Positions 1-10,821 of a stretch of 64,000 bases of DNA are shown here, piece after piece. Under the pieces are notes generated by a model. The model worked only from the letters and a program-made list of their open reading frames with translations, searched no databases and was not told the origin of the DNA. Origin of the DNA: Isoperla grammatica (lineage: Eukaryota; Arthropoda; Insecta; Plecoptera; Perlodidae); the NCBI GenBank assembly GCA_945910005.1, contig OX246740.1, forward strand, positions 3,574,897 to 3,638,896, in the 5' to 3' direction. How positions within the stretch are numbered: the stretch's first letter is position 1; each line of letters begins with the position of its first letter. The position numbers were made by a program, and so were the translations under genes.

Positions 1-404
1 CTTGTGATTGCTTATTTCTTCCAAGAAATATGTCTGTTTTTTTAATTAACCTATATGATTTTATAATATGTTGTTGGGACACACCTTTCACAATTAAATT
101 AGTTAATTAAAAAAGGAAATATAATTATTCGTAAAATTTATGAAGAGCATTAATTTCTCTTGGCAATGACTTATGTTGGTATGCATTGTAACCGTTTTAG
201 ATAACTTTAAAGTATTGTTAACCGACATAAAACGGGAGTTCCACAGGGTGGATAGTAATTTATCTGAATATACTTGGACACTGTTTGTTAATATTTGCCG
301 TTATGTAATTTCCCTCGGGTATTTTCCCTATCTTCCCACCTTGTATGCTACATCTACCATTTTCAAGTAAGTCGTTTGTTCTTGCTGGTTATACAAGATG
401 TTTT

Positions 405-595
405 CCGAAGAGGTTTATCCGAAGAGGTTTTTTCTCAACTTTTTTCCTCATGTTATAATATATGTATTGTCTTGCCGATTTCCCAACCTTTATGATTTTG
501 TCCAATCTTATATTAAAATGTTTAAAGCTAGTTACTTAGGAAATTTTATGAAGAATACATGTACCCTGTTGCTTATAATTTAATTAATTGTGTTT
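405..595 (+). repeat. Dispersed AT-rich repeat, copy 1
   Basis: CCGAAGAGGTTTTTTCTCAAC...TTTCCTCAT...TTGCTTATAATTTAATTAAT recurs at 19.52-19.69 kb with similar order. It may be a LINE 3' tail. The short ORFs over it are not supported as genes. Confidence 0.45.
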
Positions 596-689
596 CCAGA
601 AAAAAAAGAAGTTTGGTCCGTTTATGTATTGTATTGAAAAACAAGAGTATTCTAATTTTTACTTCACTACAACCATGATCTCAACCGTT

Positions 690-960
690 AAAAATACATG
701 AAAAGAACAAGGTCCCTGCAATGGCAATATCATAATACTAGCCCCAACGTTACTACATAGCTCAGACCCATATCTAACACCTCTTTCATGCTCACTGTCT
801 CAATGAAAATCAACAGATTCTTGGCGTTCATTAACACATTCGTAAAGGCGGTCTACCGCATAGTAGAATGCACAAGCTTCATTTGTCATGTTCACAGTCT
901 TAGGAATTTCCAGGAAAGTAACCGAAGGCCGTAAATGATCCCTAATTGGCCTATTTAAAT
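690..960 (-). repeat. Dispersed repeat family C, copy 1
   Basis: Shares GATACTAGCCCCAACGT-like, CACATTCGTAAAGGCGGTCTAC and ATGATCCCTAATTGG segments with copies at 27.06-27.33 kb (same sense), 36.04-36.29 and 46.35-46.60 kb (opposite sense). A short interspersed element or MITE of about 250 bp; its class is unknown. Confidence 0.5.
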
Positions 961-3076
961 TATATGGTAGGGCCTAATGATCTGTTACAACTATATGGCA
1001 GGGACTAGGGAAGTAAAAAATTAATTTGGTACCATTGGACTCATCTATTTCGTAAGCATTAGACTTCCTACTATTCCTTTTTATTTGATAATTTACTCTA
1101 ATTCTGTTGGCTAGCAAGAATGATAATACAAAATCTCATACATTCTGTTTTCAAAATCGGGGGGTGGTAAGCCATCGATTTCTTTGGCATAGGATGATAC
1201 ACAATTAAATTAGAAAACGAGAATGACTAGATTAGAACTAAACAATGACAATTAATGAAATTTAAAATATATTTTGCCGTATGGTTTTTAAGCCCATAGT
1301 GCTTTTATTGGTATGTATTAAAATAAAATTTATCAAGATTAAATAACAAAATTAAAAATGCACAAGTTTTTAATATGCCTTACAATAAAAATATGTTATT
1401 ATGAGAGGTTTTTAGGATTTGTATGACCTTAAAATAAGATAGCTGCAACACACATGACCACTCTTGGGCTTAGTTGTTATAGCTTTCTTTGGTGTATTTA
1501 TATGAATAGGACTCTTGAATAGTTAGTAAGAATGAATAGGACGCTATCTTAAGAGGGGATGAGCAGGTTCGGGATAAGGCTGATCTATAGTGTTGACTGT
1601 TCAAATCCTGGCTATAATCCGTCCATGAAAGAAGTGTATCTCTTATAAACACTCTCTTAATTACCTCCCCATTCAACGGGCTAAAGGTCACGTGGTGTTT
1701 TTGCTTAGCGCGCTAAGACGACCCAATGTGTACCGTGATCTCACTGCTCCATCGCCCACGTACTATACGTATAAAGAGGATAATGTCAAACGTTGAAGGT
1801 CAGCAAAGGTGACCTCAAGGTTAACGCACCCAACCTCCAAATCATGATCTACAATTTGATTAACTAGTTTTAGATTCCTGTTCAATAGTGGAAATTTAAC
1901 ATATGAACGTCACAAAATATGTGAATACACCGATATTGAATAGAACTAAATAAGAAAACTAAATAGGAAACATGCATAGAATTACAGCAGTACCCCCTTA
2001 TATTTCAAATTGTAATGGACCCTAAAAACCCGAGTTTAAATTTAAACCAATTGAATGAACGGAAAGAATATTTAACACTTCCTTATGCCCAAACCAAACC
2101 TTGCGTAGAACCTTTATCACTAGTTTGATTTAGTAGTTTCAATCAACCTGTCCATGGTACAAAGATGGCATGGTCCATGGAACACTAGCGATATCTTTTT
2201 ACAATAGATTGTCATGTATACTATTTTGAAAGATTATTAAAGTAAAGGACAAGATTATTTCAAAGGCAGACAATATTGCAAGTGTTTTATGAAGTCCGTT
2301 AAATCACACACATTTCCAAAAGAAAAATTCTTATTTTTCTTGGATGAAAAGTGAATTGTTTTCTTGTACAGTGATTCAAGAGTTAGTTTCACTGCTCATC
2401 GGTTTATCATCAAATAATACGAATAATACGTTGTTTCTTTGACCAACTTTAGATCGATTAATTATTGTACTAAAATAACTTGGCTCGTAGTCAAACGACT
2501 TTTTAAAGATTTTATAAACATGTATAACGCATCCACGTCATCATCATTGTTGTTAGGCGGAGGCTCAGATATGATATCAGACGGGAACCACGCTAGAAGT
2601 GAACTTTTCTGGTGTTGTCGCCTCCCTCATGATAATTCCCAGCCCACGTTTTCAAGCCCGTAAAGTTTCATTAACACCGACCGTTTTGGGACGCATTACT
2701 GTAAGCCTTTGCGGAAAAGCAGCAAACAACTTTTATCATTACGGAACCAAATTCTAAAGGAGGTCACAAAAATAAAGGAAGAGGCAAATGTAAGGCACTC
2801 TCGTGAACGTGGCGGCCAGGATATGCGTCGGAGGGGCTAGGAAGGATTCTTGGGTGAAGAGAAACATTCAGAAAACAAAACGTGTAAAAACGAGTTTGTT
2901 AACAATAATACAAGGATATTATCCACTTTCAATAAAAAGCTCGCTCACGGCTCCTTCCCTGCGACACTAGCGCGCGTAGCGGTGCAATAGTTGACATACG
3001 TTGTAAGAGCTCTCTTTAACATAATAACAGAACATCTTAAATGTTGTAGTAGTACCACTTCACCGACTCTTCACGT

Positions 3077-3230
3077 AAAGTCGCTCCACAACGACTTTGT
3101 TGTTGGGGACTTCACAGATGAGTGAGGCTTGGCCAATCAAACGTGAGTATTGGTGAAAGCCGCCCGCTGATTGGCTCCGACACGCCCATCTGTGACGTCC
3201 CCAGCACCAAAGTTGCTGTGGAACGACTTT
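3077..3230. mobile_element. MITE, TIR AAAGTCGYTCC
   Basis: Starts AAAGTCGCTCCACAACG and ends with the inverse, TTGCTGTGGAACGACTTT. The interior is also roughly palindromic (GGCCAATCA with TGATTGGC). A second copy lies at 6408-6564. The small minus-strand ORF across it is incidental. Confidence 0.75.
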
Positions 3231-4706
3231 CCACTGTTCTAGGCTCACAGCCAGTAGGATAGGAAATTCGCGCGCATGGTTGCATCAAGAAAATTGGTTG
3301 AGTTTAGCTATAGTGGATACATTCCTTATACTGCGGTTTACGTTCCCGAATGCTTCAAAGGACAATCTCGGCTGTATTACATTCAAACATTCCCTAAACA
3401 ATAACGGTTTGTAAGTAATGACGTGTTTCATACTCTGGAAGCTAATAGATGTTTGAGAACTATATCGCTCACTGTGGACCGATCAGAGAATGGTGACGTA
3501 TGTGCGTGGATGCAAGAAGTTCCGTGTATTTTTAATTATGTGCCGTGTTTTGATAGGTATGAAGTTAAGTTGTTAGTTAAAAAAGTGTGTTTGTGAACAT
3601 GCTAACTTTTTTTTTAGTTTATGACCATGACTACTGTTTGTGTGTGTTTTTATTTTAAAGTGTACTTCTTGTATTTTTATTATATTAACTTCCGGGGGAT
3701 GTTAATGGGATAACAGGACGTGGCATCAAACCAATTTATTGTTTTTGTGTATATATACGTATACGATGTTTCATGTGTTGTATGTAATTAATGTGTAATT
3801 TATTGTACCCGCGAGTCCTTGTTGCTAATAGATCACGTTTCCGACAGATGCTTATTGATTGCTGCTGTGTGTGGGGCTATGTTATTCGGGCTAAATACAC
3901 GTGACCAACAGGTGGCAAATATTTCATAATAACGTGATTTCCATGACTGAATTCAAATCTCAACAACAGCTCTGATTCGTATGATACAGTTTCAAAATGG
4001 TGACGTGAAAACAAGCCGGGATCAATACCAACATAAAGTAGGTATTTAATTTACGGAGATAAAAAACGTGTTATAAATATTGAATGGACAGTCCTTGAAT
4101 ATGTTAAATGTAAAATAGTACCTAGTAATTCCAAAAGAACATTTAAAATAGGTTCTAAACTAAAATTGAATGTACATTTTTTAAAATACTTTGAGAATGT
4201 TATAATTTCCTTAATTAAATTGCTCACGAAAGAAAACATACAATTTAGGCCTAAATAATATTTTTGGTTCTATAAATGATAATATACTTGAAATATGTTT
4301 AAGAGTATACTCGCATAAATTAGTAGTGTGTGTAACATTTACTCTAATACGATAAAAAAAACTTAACATACACAATTAATAGTAAAAGTAGAACTGTTAA
4401 TAAATTAATTCCCAAATCGTAATATTTTGAAAACCTCCAAAATATTTGCTTGAATATACATACGACCTGTCTGTATCAATCGCAAACACGCAAATCGAGT
4501 TATTTAAGCACAATGTTACACACAAAAAAACATTATAAGGTAAATGTCATCCAGAAGCAGAGTGGACGTTCAATTAGTTCTAATAATTCTTAGGATAGAG
4601 TCTGGGCAAAGAGAACTTACGTTGAATCGTTTAACTATACCATGCTAAACGTGTATACATTAAGTGGTTAATACTAATAGAATACAGCGTTGCAACATAG
4701 CCTCAC

Positions 4707-4958
4707 CTGTACGGCTTGGGTATCTGTCCGGTCTCCGCGTGGTTGGCTAGATTGGCAACGATGTCTTCCAGCATCTGACTTCGGGTCCGCTCCTGCATTC
4801 GGGCGAACTTCGGGGCCGAATACGAAGCTCGTTCTCCGTTGACAATCTTCGTGAGGAGCCACTCCCGGCACATTGGTCCCTTGTCGAACACTGACTGTTC
4901 CCATAGATAAGGCTTGTATGCCCCCACCTCGTCCCTTGTTACCACGGACACCTCGTAC
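4707..4958 (-). CDS. Rap-GAP domain protein, exon d (C-terminal part of GAP domain)
   Basis: This 252-bp exon starts after CTGCAG (acceptor AG at 4960-4959) and ends at a GTGAGG donor (4706-4701). Its first base completes the arginine codon left by exon c, then it reads YEVSVVTRDEV, KPYLWEQSVFDKGP, EWLLTKIVNGERASYSAPKF, RMQERTRSQMLEDIV and HAETGQIPKPY(R). It aligns by eye with the Rap1GAP block RDDVP...FRKGPEFQEFLLTKLINAE...FAKLEERTRA.LLE, which closes the GAP domain. The exon ends two bases into a codon, so the protein continues into an exon beyond the left edge of the window. No CNH or PDZ sequence is visible here, so the family member cannot be named. Confidence 0.95.
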
Positions 4959-5149
4959 CTGCAGAGACAGGCGCTACGTCAATCGCTATTACATTTTATT
5001 TATTTATTTATTTATTAAATGTCTATCCTATTCAGTTTTAAAAACTGATTTAGAAAGGAGGACCTTAAATAAAACTAGACTATGCATACAATTAATAATA
5101 ATCAAATCAAAAATAACAATAACAACAAAAACAAAACAAACTATTGTAC

Positions 5150-5385
5150 TATATGAAAAAAAACAGGAACATGAAAAAATAATTGAGAAATGAAATAAAA
5201 TAAAATCAAGTGGAAATGCAACATATTTAATAGTAAAAATAAAAGTAGACTATGTAAATAAGAAAGAACATGAAGAAAAAAAATGTGGAAAAAGAAAAAA
5301 ATATGTATATTAAAGTGAAAAAGAATAAAAAGAAAAAAAGAAGAAAGAAAAAGAAAAAGAAGAAAAAAGAAAAAAGATAAAAGAA
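5150..5385. repeat. A-rich low-complexity region
   Basis: Dominated by AAAAAG, GAAAAA and AAATAA words on the plus strand, hence pyrimidine-rich in gene orientation within the exon c-d intron, about 190 bp upstream of the exon d acceptor. Confidence 0.8.
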
Positions 5386-5433
5386 TTCAATTCAAATAAT
5401 TCTTCTCATAAAAAAGTACAGAGAATACGGTCG

Positions 5434-5719
5434 TGCTAAAGTTTCGTCGCGTTAACAGGCAATGCGAGCTGTAAGACTCTCAAAAGATACGATCTCTCCA
5501 CATGGTCTATTTCAACGGAATGTGTCACTGCATAAAGAGCACCACGTCTTGCTTGGAATGTACCTAGCAACGCCTGCCAACAGGCATGTATCATTACAGT
5601 ACTGGAGACATGAGAACGAGATGCCACTTGAATGAAATTGGTATTTGTCACATGCGCCATTTCACTATGACATAATCAGTGACAGCACCATGCAAGTAAA
5701 AGGGACGAAACTTTAGCAC
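5434..5719. mobile_element. TIR element, GTGCTAAAGTTTCGTC
   Basis: A perfect 16-bp terminal inverted repeat (5434-5449 with 5704-5719) encloses 254 bp. A diverged relative lies at about 29.48-29.79 kb (shared CACACGGTCTATT-like, GCCAACAGGC and AGAATGAGATGC blocks), and another end occurs near 30.23-30.25 kb. No ORF is supported. Confidence 0.75.
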
Positions 5720-6221
5720 ACTAGATGAGAAGCCTACACAAGCCTACCTGTCACCAACCACCATCAAACAATATTTTTGTTTTATACCTTTACATTATAC
5801 ATTTAGTAGGATACCATTTTCATCAATATCAATGTATTTATAATGCCTGAGCCCGAGTATGACGACTTGTTTAAAGTACATATTTGTGTACTATATAGAT
5901 CTTCATCTGAACTATTTGCAGTGAAGGCATTTTGTATACACGAATGTTACTAATAATCAGTATTGTGCACATCCTTGAATATGATTGCTTGACTTTTTAA
6001 GCTCTCTATACGTCAGTATACAATAGATCCCACACGGAAATAATTAGTAAAATGATCGCTTTAGTCTATGTGAAATCAAACCAAACGCAGTGATTTCTCT
6101 TTGATAGGTTTACAAATAGGCTCTCTGTGTTTTAGTCCTTTGACACAATACATGTATTATTACAACAAATACAGCCTATTCCCGTATGTAATTTTACCAT
6201 CAACTATCGTTATAATTTACT

Positions 6222-6241
6222 CCCCCCCCCCCCCCCCCCCC
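6222..6241. repeat. Poly-C run, one of several homopolymer C/G runs
   Basis: Twenty Cs. Other long C or G runs are near 40550, 42286-42314, 44454-44467, 44814-44837, 45214-45227, 52850-52867, 57017-57034, 60121-60136 and 61051-61070. Confidence 0.9.
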
Positions 6242-6407
6242 GCCCCCAACCACCGACCTGTAATGAAGTCTCCTCATTACCACGAAGTCAAATTACACCG
6301 ACGCAGCTCAAACAACTATTGGTTGACAAAGCAAACGTGTAATACATCTATCGGGTTCTAAGTAGAAGGCACAAGATTAATTAATACATCTGAACACAAT
6401 ATACAGT

Positions 6408-6564
6408 AAAGTCGTTCCGCAGCAACCTTGTGGCTAGTGACGTCATTGATGAGTGAGTCGGAGCCAATCAGCGGGTGACTTTTCTAAATACTGACGCATT
6501 TGATTGGGTAATGCCTCGCTCGTCTATGACGTCTGTATCCACAAGGTTGCTGTGGAACGACTTT
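6408..6564. mobile_element. MITE, TIR AAAGTCGYTCC, second copy
   Basis: AAAGTCGTTCCGCAGCAACC at the left is mirrored by GGTTGCTGTGGAACGACTTT at the right. It shares the GAGCCAATCAGCGGG interior, in inverted sense, with the copy at 3.1 kb. Confidence 0.8.
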
Positions 6565-7376
6565 AAAAGGAGTTCACCGCCACGTCTTCGCTCACGTATA
6601 TCTCAGGATTGTGTACAGAAAACCGTAAAAACACGTATTTCTTTATGTAAATACTAATTTTCAAGTCCGTAACATCTTCTATTTTTAAATATTATATATA
6701 TATATATATGTATTTCTCACAATAAAATTCACCCCACCCCTTTCTCACCCCCTTATACATAGATACTAACTTTATTGTGCTCTTAAGTCTGAAATTATTT
6801 GAAGTACCGTATTTAACTCTTGAGTCACATACACCCCTACATCTTTGTGGTAACAAATACAAGAGATAATATCAACTCATAGATATAATGTTGAGCTCGG
6901 TTTATTCAATAATGTATGCACTATAAAAATAACTATTGTACATTGTACATGACTGTTACATTGGTACATTTAGTTTTTATTTTATACTTCATTGTAACGT
7001 TGACAAGTTCTAAATTATATAACATCAACACCGATGCTACCTCGTACGACAGGCAGAGCATAAACGGGGAGTCTTCTTTGACAACAATTGTATCTTGTAT
7101 TTTGATTCCAAGCTAAATGCCCTCGGATATAAATGTGCCTTCTAAATAAACTTCCGTTTGCTCCATATCTAGTATAGCGGTTAAGTGCACTCAAATGCAC
7201 TTTATGCTAAGTGCACTTTAAACCGGGGGCACTTTTGAGCGCAGGCAAGTAAAGTACTGCCTGTCACTTCGATTCTTGAAAGCCAATAGTAACGTTTGTT
7301 CCGGTCAATGGTGTAGACTAGAATGAACTAGAGCTGCGTAGTGAATTGGTGAGGCACGCATCGAGGGAGTCACGAA

Positions 7377-8128
7377 CATACTTGGGGAAGTTCATTTTGA
7401 AAATGAACTTTTAGAAAGTTCAGTTCACCCTCAAAAAAATGAACTTTATAAAAGTTCAAGTTCACTTTTAAAAATTGTGCAGTTCAAGTTCAAGTTCACT
7501 CCAAAAAATGAACTTTCTTTTTAAAAGTTCATTTTCGTTTTTATTTTTTTTATATTTCGTAAAATATGAAATTCTCCATGCATGTTAACACCAACGTTTA
7601 ATTTAAAACGTAATATATACTAATGTATTCAATGTTTCAGTTTGTGAAATGGTAATACAATAGACTGTATACGATAATAGTTAATAGTTTACTGTTCAGT
7701 TAGGATAACCTGTTATTCATGGGTAGAGTTCCAAAGATGCAAAAAGTGTAACTAAGTCAAACATTCATCGACACCACACCTGTAATAGATCAAAGTCGGC
7801 ATGGAACGTTCGCTTTCAATCTCATTGGTGCTCAGTAATTTCCCCGGTCTTCTATGAACCAATCACAAATTTTGTAAAAAACAATCTAATATTTGCGTTT
7901 TGGTATTGTGTATTTTTGTACTGCCGAATTCCGAGTTTCGCTGGTAATTTGTACTGCGCAATAGAAATATATGAACTTTTCAACCGTTCAAAAGTTCGCG
8001 AAAATAATGAACGTTTTCAAGTAAAAGTTCATACTTGCCAAAAATGAACGCGTTCGTTCATAAGTTCATCATAATTCGAACGCGTTCACGTGAACGCGTT
8101 CATTTTAAAAGTTCATTCCCCAAGTTTG
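7377..8128. mobile_element. hAT-type non-autonomous DNA transposon
   Basis: The 8-bp sequence GTCACGAA occurs directly on both sides (7369-7376 and 8129-8136). Termini are CATACTTGGGGAA and the inverse of CAAACTTGGGGAA, 13 bp with one mismatch. An 8-bp duplication with CA-starting termini is the hAT pattern. The 752-bp interior has no transposase ORF. Its left end is packed with AGTTCA/TGAACT hexamers, and the right end contains a 24-bp perfect palindrome (8078-8101). Confidence 0.85.
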
Positions 8129-8678
8129 GTCACGAAGAATACAAGATTACTGTAATAATGATGACGATAATGATGTAATAATGTAATTATATAATAACGT
8201 AATCATGTAATCATGTAGATGGAATAATGTAATGTTGTCATAATATAAAGATGTAATAATAAAGCAGGTATAGCAATGAAGCAAATAATAAAATGTATAA
8301 ATGTACCCCCCACTGAAAATCAGTACTTCTGAGTGGAAAGACTAATTTATTTATGTTTAATAAATAACTATTAACATTACTACCCCTTGGTATAGTTTAT
8401 ATTATAGGTTAGATTTACGCTCTATTTAATGTTGATGTCGATAATATTTTATAACAAATTTATGATACATAGGCTAATTATTATTAAAACTACTTCCTAG
8501 AGAAAATATTAAAAAAAAATGATGTAACTGTAATATAGAAACTAATACCTATGTAAAGCAGGTACTCACGCCCGAGTTATATACTTATCTGATTGTTTTG
8601 TGCTAAAAACTACAAAATTATCAAATACATGTTTTGAAAACTTTACACCATAACTTAATAATAAATAAAATAGTAACA

Positions 8679-8865
8679 GAGGCTACACAATAGCCCGGGA
8701 ACGGGAAAGTTAACGGGATCGCTAGCTTGGAAAGGTTGCCGTTTACATTACCGGCATACGGGAACGGGAAACACAATTGTGCATCGTGTCGTAAGATAAC
8801 ACAGTAGGCCTATCTAGCTTTCCGTTCCCGTTAACGTTAACGTTCCCGGCCTATTGTGCAGCCTC
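8679..8865. mobile_element. TIR element, GAGGCTRCACAATAG
   Basis: A 15-bp terminal inverted repeat with one mismatch, followed by CCGGGAACG / CGTTCCCGG. The interior repeats GTTAACG and CGGGAACGGGAA in both senses. No coding capacity. Confidence 0.7.
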
Positions 8866-9834
8866 CTTAAAATACCACGATATTATGATGAAAATAGGAG
8901 TAAGGAAAACCATATTATTTTGAACTGTTATAAGTGTTTCGAGGGATTATTAAACACGTTACAAACACGAGTAAAACAACACATGTTATTTGTATTACAT
9001 ACATCAACAAAACCATGTGTTAAATTAAACCCGTTGTAGTTATGTTAGCACAAATACACGTTCAATAATCCCTGTTTGTATTTCCGCAACACTAGATTCA
9101 AGTACTAGTATACAGTTTGCTTTGCTGACACAGCATTTCCCGTAAGTACACTGTCACAATCAGTATGTATTCCAGACACATTACAGGAAGCACACACGTC
9201 TTCAGATCAGAGATGATTCCTGGAATCCGTTATCTGCGCTTATATCTTCCTATCAGATCCGCATCTATTCAAAAGGGGCTTTAATGCACGCTGTTTAAGG
9301 CTGTATCAGTGTATACCTACCCTGCGGGTCACCTGATATTGGACTGGTAAAATTGATGTAAAATATTATTAAACTGTCCCAAAAGTAAATACAAATATTT
9401 ATATCATCTTCTTATAAATAATATCATCCTCTTATAATATCCTCTTCCTACATCATCCTCTATAGAATCTAGTTTTCTTTCTTACGAATGTTTCTTGGTT
9501 TCAAAGAATTTCCGTTGAAAGGTGTCCAGCAATATCAGATTACAAAAATATAATTAAGAACATCTGAAAAACGTAAATATTTATAGATAGGAACACACAA
9601 ACATTTACAAAACGAGAACTAGAACTAGTTTCTCTAGAGAATACTATTTTTTTAAATTTAGTTTCGGGATTTTTTTTGTTTAACATTTTAATCCGATTTT
9701 AAAATTGAACAAAATCGGGTGTTCTGCATGATATGAGGACATACTGCAGCCTTAAACGAAAATCAACATATTTAAGAGCTCACACCGGTGTCAAGACTGT
9801 ATGGATGGTGTAGGAACTAGAGAAGTATATACTC

Positions 9835-10375
9835 GGCTATGACGTAAGCATGGGACTAGTTACATCGCGGACACTTTACCTGGTGGGTTTCCGCTTGATT
9901 CTGGGGCTGGTTCTCACAAGGATGAACGTGTGAAGGAAGTGAGACTTGCCTATGACGTAAGCATGAGACTAGTTACATCGAGGACACTTTACCTGGTGGG
10001 TTTCCGCTTGATTCTGGGGCTGGTTCTCACAAGCATGAACGTATGAAGGAAGTGAGACTTGATGCAGGCTGGGGAGAATGACGTGTTGTGTGGCTATGAC
10101 GTAAGCATGGGACTAGTTACATCGGGGACACTTTACCTGGTGGGTTTCCGCTTGATTCTGGGGCTGGTTCTCACAAGTATGAACGTATGAAGGAAGTGAG
10201 ACTTGATGCAGGCTGGGGAGAATGACGTGTTGTGTGGCTATGACGTAAGCATGGGACTAGTTACATCGGGGACACTTTACCTGGTGGGTTTCCGCTTGAT
10301 TCTGGGGCTGGTTCTCACTAGGATGAACGTGTGAAGGAAGTGAGACTTAATGCAGGCTGGGGAGAATGACGTGTT
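9835..10375 (-). repeat. 113/144-bp tandem array carrying exon c tail and donor, 4 units
   Basis: Units begin at 9835, 9948, 10092 and 10236 on the plus strand (periods 113, 144, 144). In gene orientation each contains up to 95 nt matching the end of exon c, the donor AG|GTAAAG, and about 49 nt of intron. The right-most unit is the real exon end (10281-10375). Copies of the exon tail occupy 10137-10231, 9993-10087 and, shortened, 9880-9945. Compared with the real exon, the copies differ only at third codon positions (ATT/ATC, CAC/CAT, ATC/ATA or ATG, CTA/CTT), and only the ATG changes the residue. Confidence 0.95.
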
Positions 10376-10435
10376 ATCGGCTTCTAAGAAGACAACGCAG
10401 ACTATGTCGTTACCTATGTGGCGCTTGCGCTGAAG
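10281..10435 (-). CDS. Rap-GAP domain protein, exon c (catalytic asparagine thumb)
   Basis: This 155-bp exon encodes 51 codons plus two bases. It begins [12 protein letters not shown], followed by VVF, then [19 protein letters not shown] and a basic tail ending KRKPT(R). RKRHIGND is the invariant Rap-GAP motif whose asparagine is the catalytic 'thumb' in Rap1GAP, and F.P..I.SHF.H.F..V is the conserved strand-helix that follows. The acceptor is CTTTTAG at 10436-10442; using this AG rather than the one six bases downstream keeps the Leu-Gln seen in Rap1GAP. A perfect TACTAAC branch site lies about 20 bases upstream. The donor is AG|GTAAAG (10280-10275). Reading through the donor gives an immediate TAA. 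The exon's last 95 bp are repeated downstream in tandem copies. Confidence 0.95.
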
Positions 10436-10456
10436 CTAAAAGCAGAAAGTACACCT

Positions 10457-10463
10457 GTTAGTA
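10457..10463 (-). promoter_or_regulatory. Consensus branch site upstream of exon c
   Basis: Read on the minus strand this is TACTAAC, the optimal spliceosomal branch-point consensus. It is followed by a short pyrimidine-rich tract (ACTTTCTGCTTTTAG) ending at the exon c acceptor. The spacing of about 20 bases is normal. A 269-bp TIR element begins only about 90 bp further upstream (10553). Confidence 0.6.
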
Positions 10464-10552
10464 CTGATACCGTCCACATACCACATAGGACCCAACCGGA
10501 GTGCAGAACAAATTTGAAGACGATATGATTTTGGTGCTTGATTGTAAAAATT

Positions 10553-10821
10553 CCAGGGCCCTAATCACAGGAAGTCTTATATCTTATTTTGGTCTTAACT
10601 CTCCCTAAGACCGGCCTTACTTTGAACCTCTTGTGAATTCAGGCCAATATATGAAAACGAATTGTAACACATCATTTGATTGTCACTGCGTCTGTGTTCT
10701 ACCAGGAATTGGTAACGTTTTCATGGGACGTGGGCCTAGAACCACAAGAGGTTCAATGTTAGGCCGGTCTTAGAGTTAGACCAAAAGAAGACTTAGGACC
10801 TCTTGTGAATCCGGGCCCTGG
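10553..10821. mobile_element. TIR element with long (about 85 bp) inverted ends
   Basis: Begins CCAGGGCCC and ends GGGCCCTGG. Long imperfect inverted arms include CTAAGACCGGCCTTACTTTG / CAATGTTAGGCCGGTCTTAG and AACCTCTTGTGAAT / CACAAGAGGTT. It lies about 90 bp upstream of the exon c branch site. A diverged copy is at 20.74-21.00 kb. Confidence 0.75.

Larger units (their letters stand above)
1..4706. other. Left flank: intron or gene body downstream of exon d
   Basis: Because exon d ends within a codon, this is probably the next intron of the Rap-GAP gene. Apart from the repeat copies at 405-595 and 690-960 and the MITE at 3077-3230 I see AT-rich sequence with small unsupported ORFs. No exon matching the Rap-GAP C-terminus was recognised. 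Confidence 0.6.
4959..10280 (-). other. Intron between Rap-GAP exons c and d (5.3 kb)
   Basis: The phase (AG|G) matches between exon c and exon d. The intron opens with a short array of exon-c tail copies (9835-10280) and contains TIR elements at 8679-8865, 7377-8128, 6408-6564 and 5434-5719, and A-rich low-complexity sequence at 5.15-5.39 kb. The stretch 8.9-9.8 kb shows nothing I can name. Confidence 0.85.

Noticed and set aside
10430..10431. Alternative acceptor six bases downstream for exon c (starting at CGC AAG)
   Set aside because: It would drop the Leu-Gln conserved with Rap1GAP and place the AG right after another AG; the first AG after the branch site is preferred.
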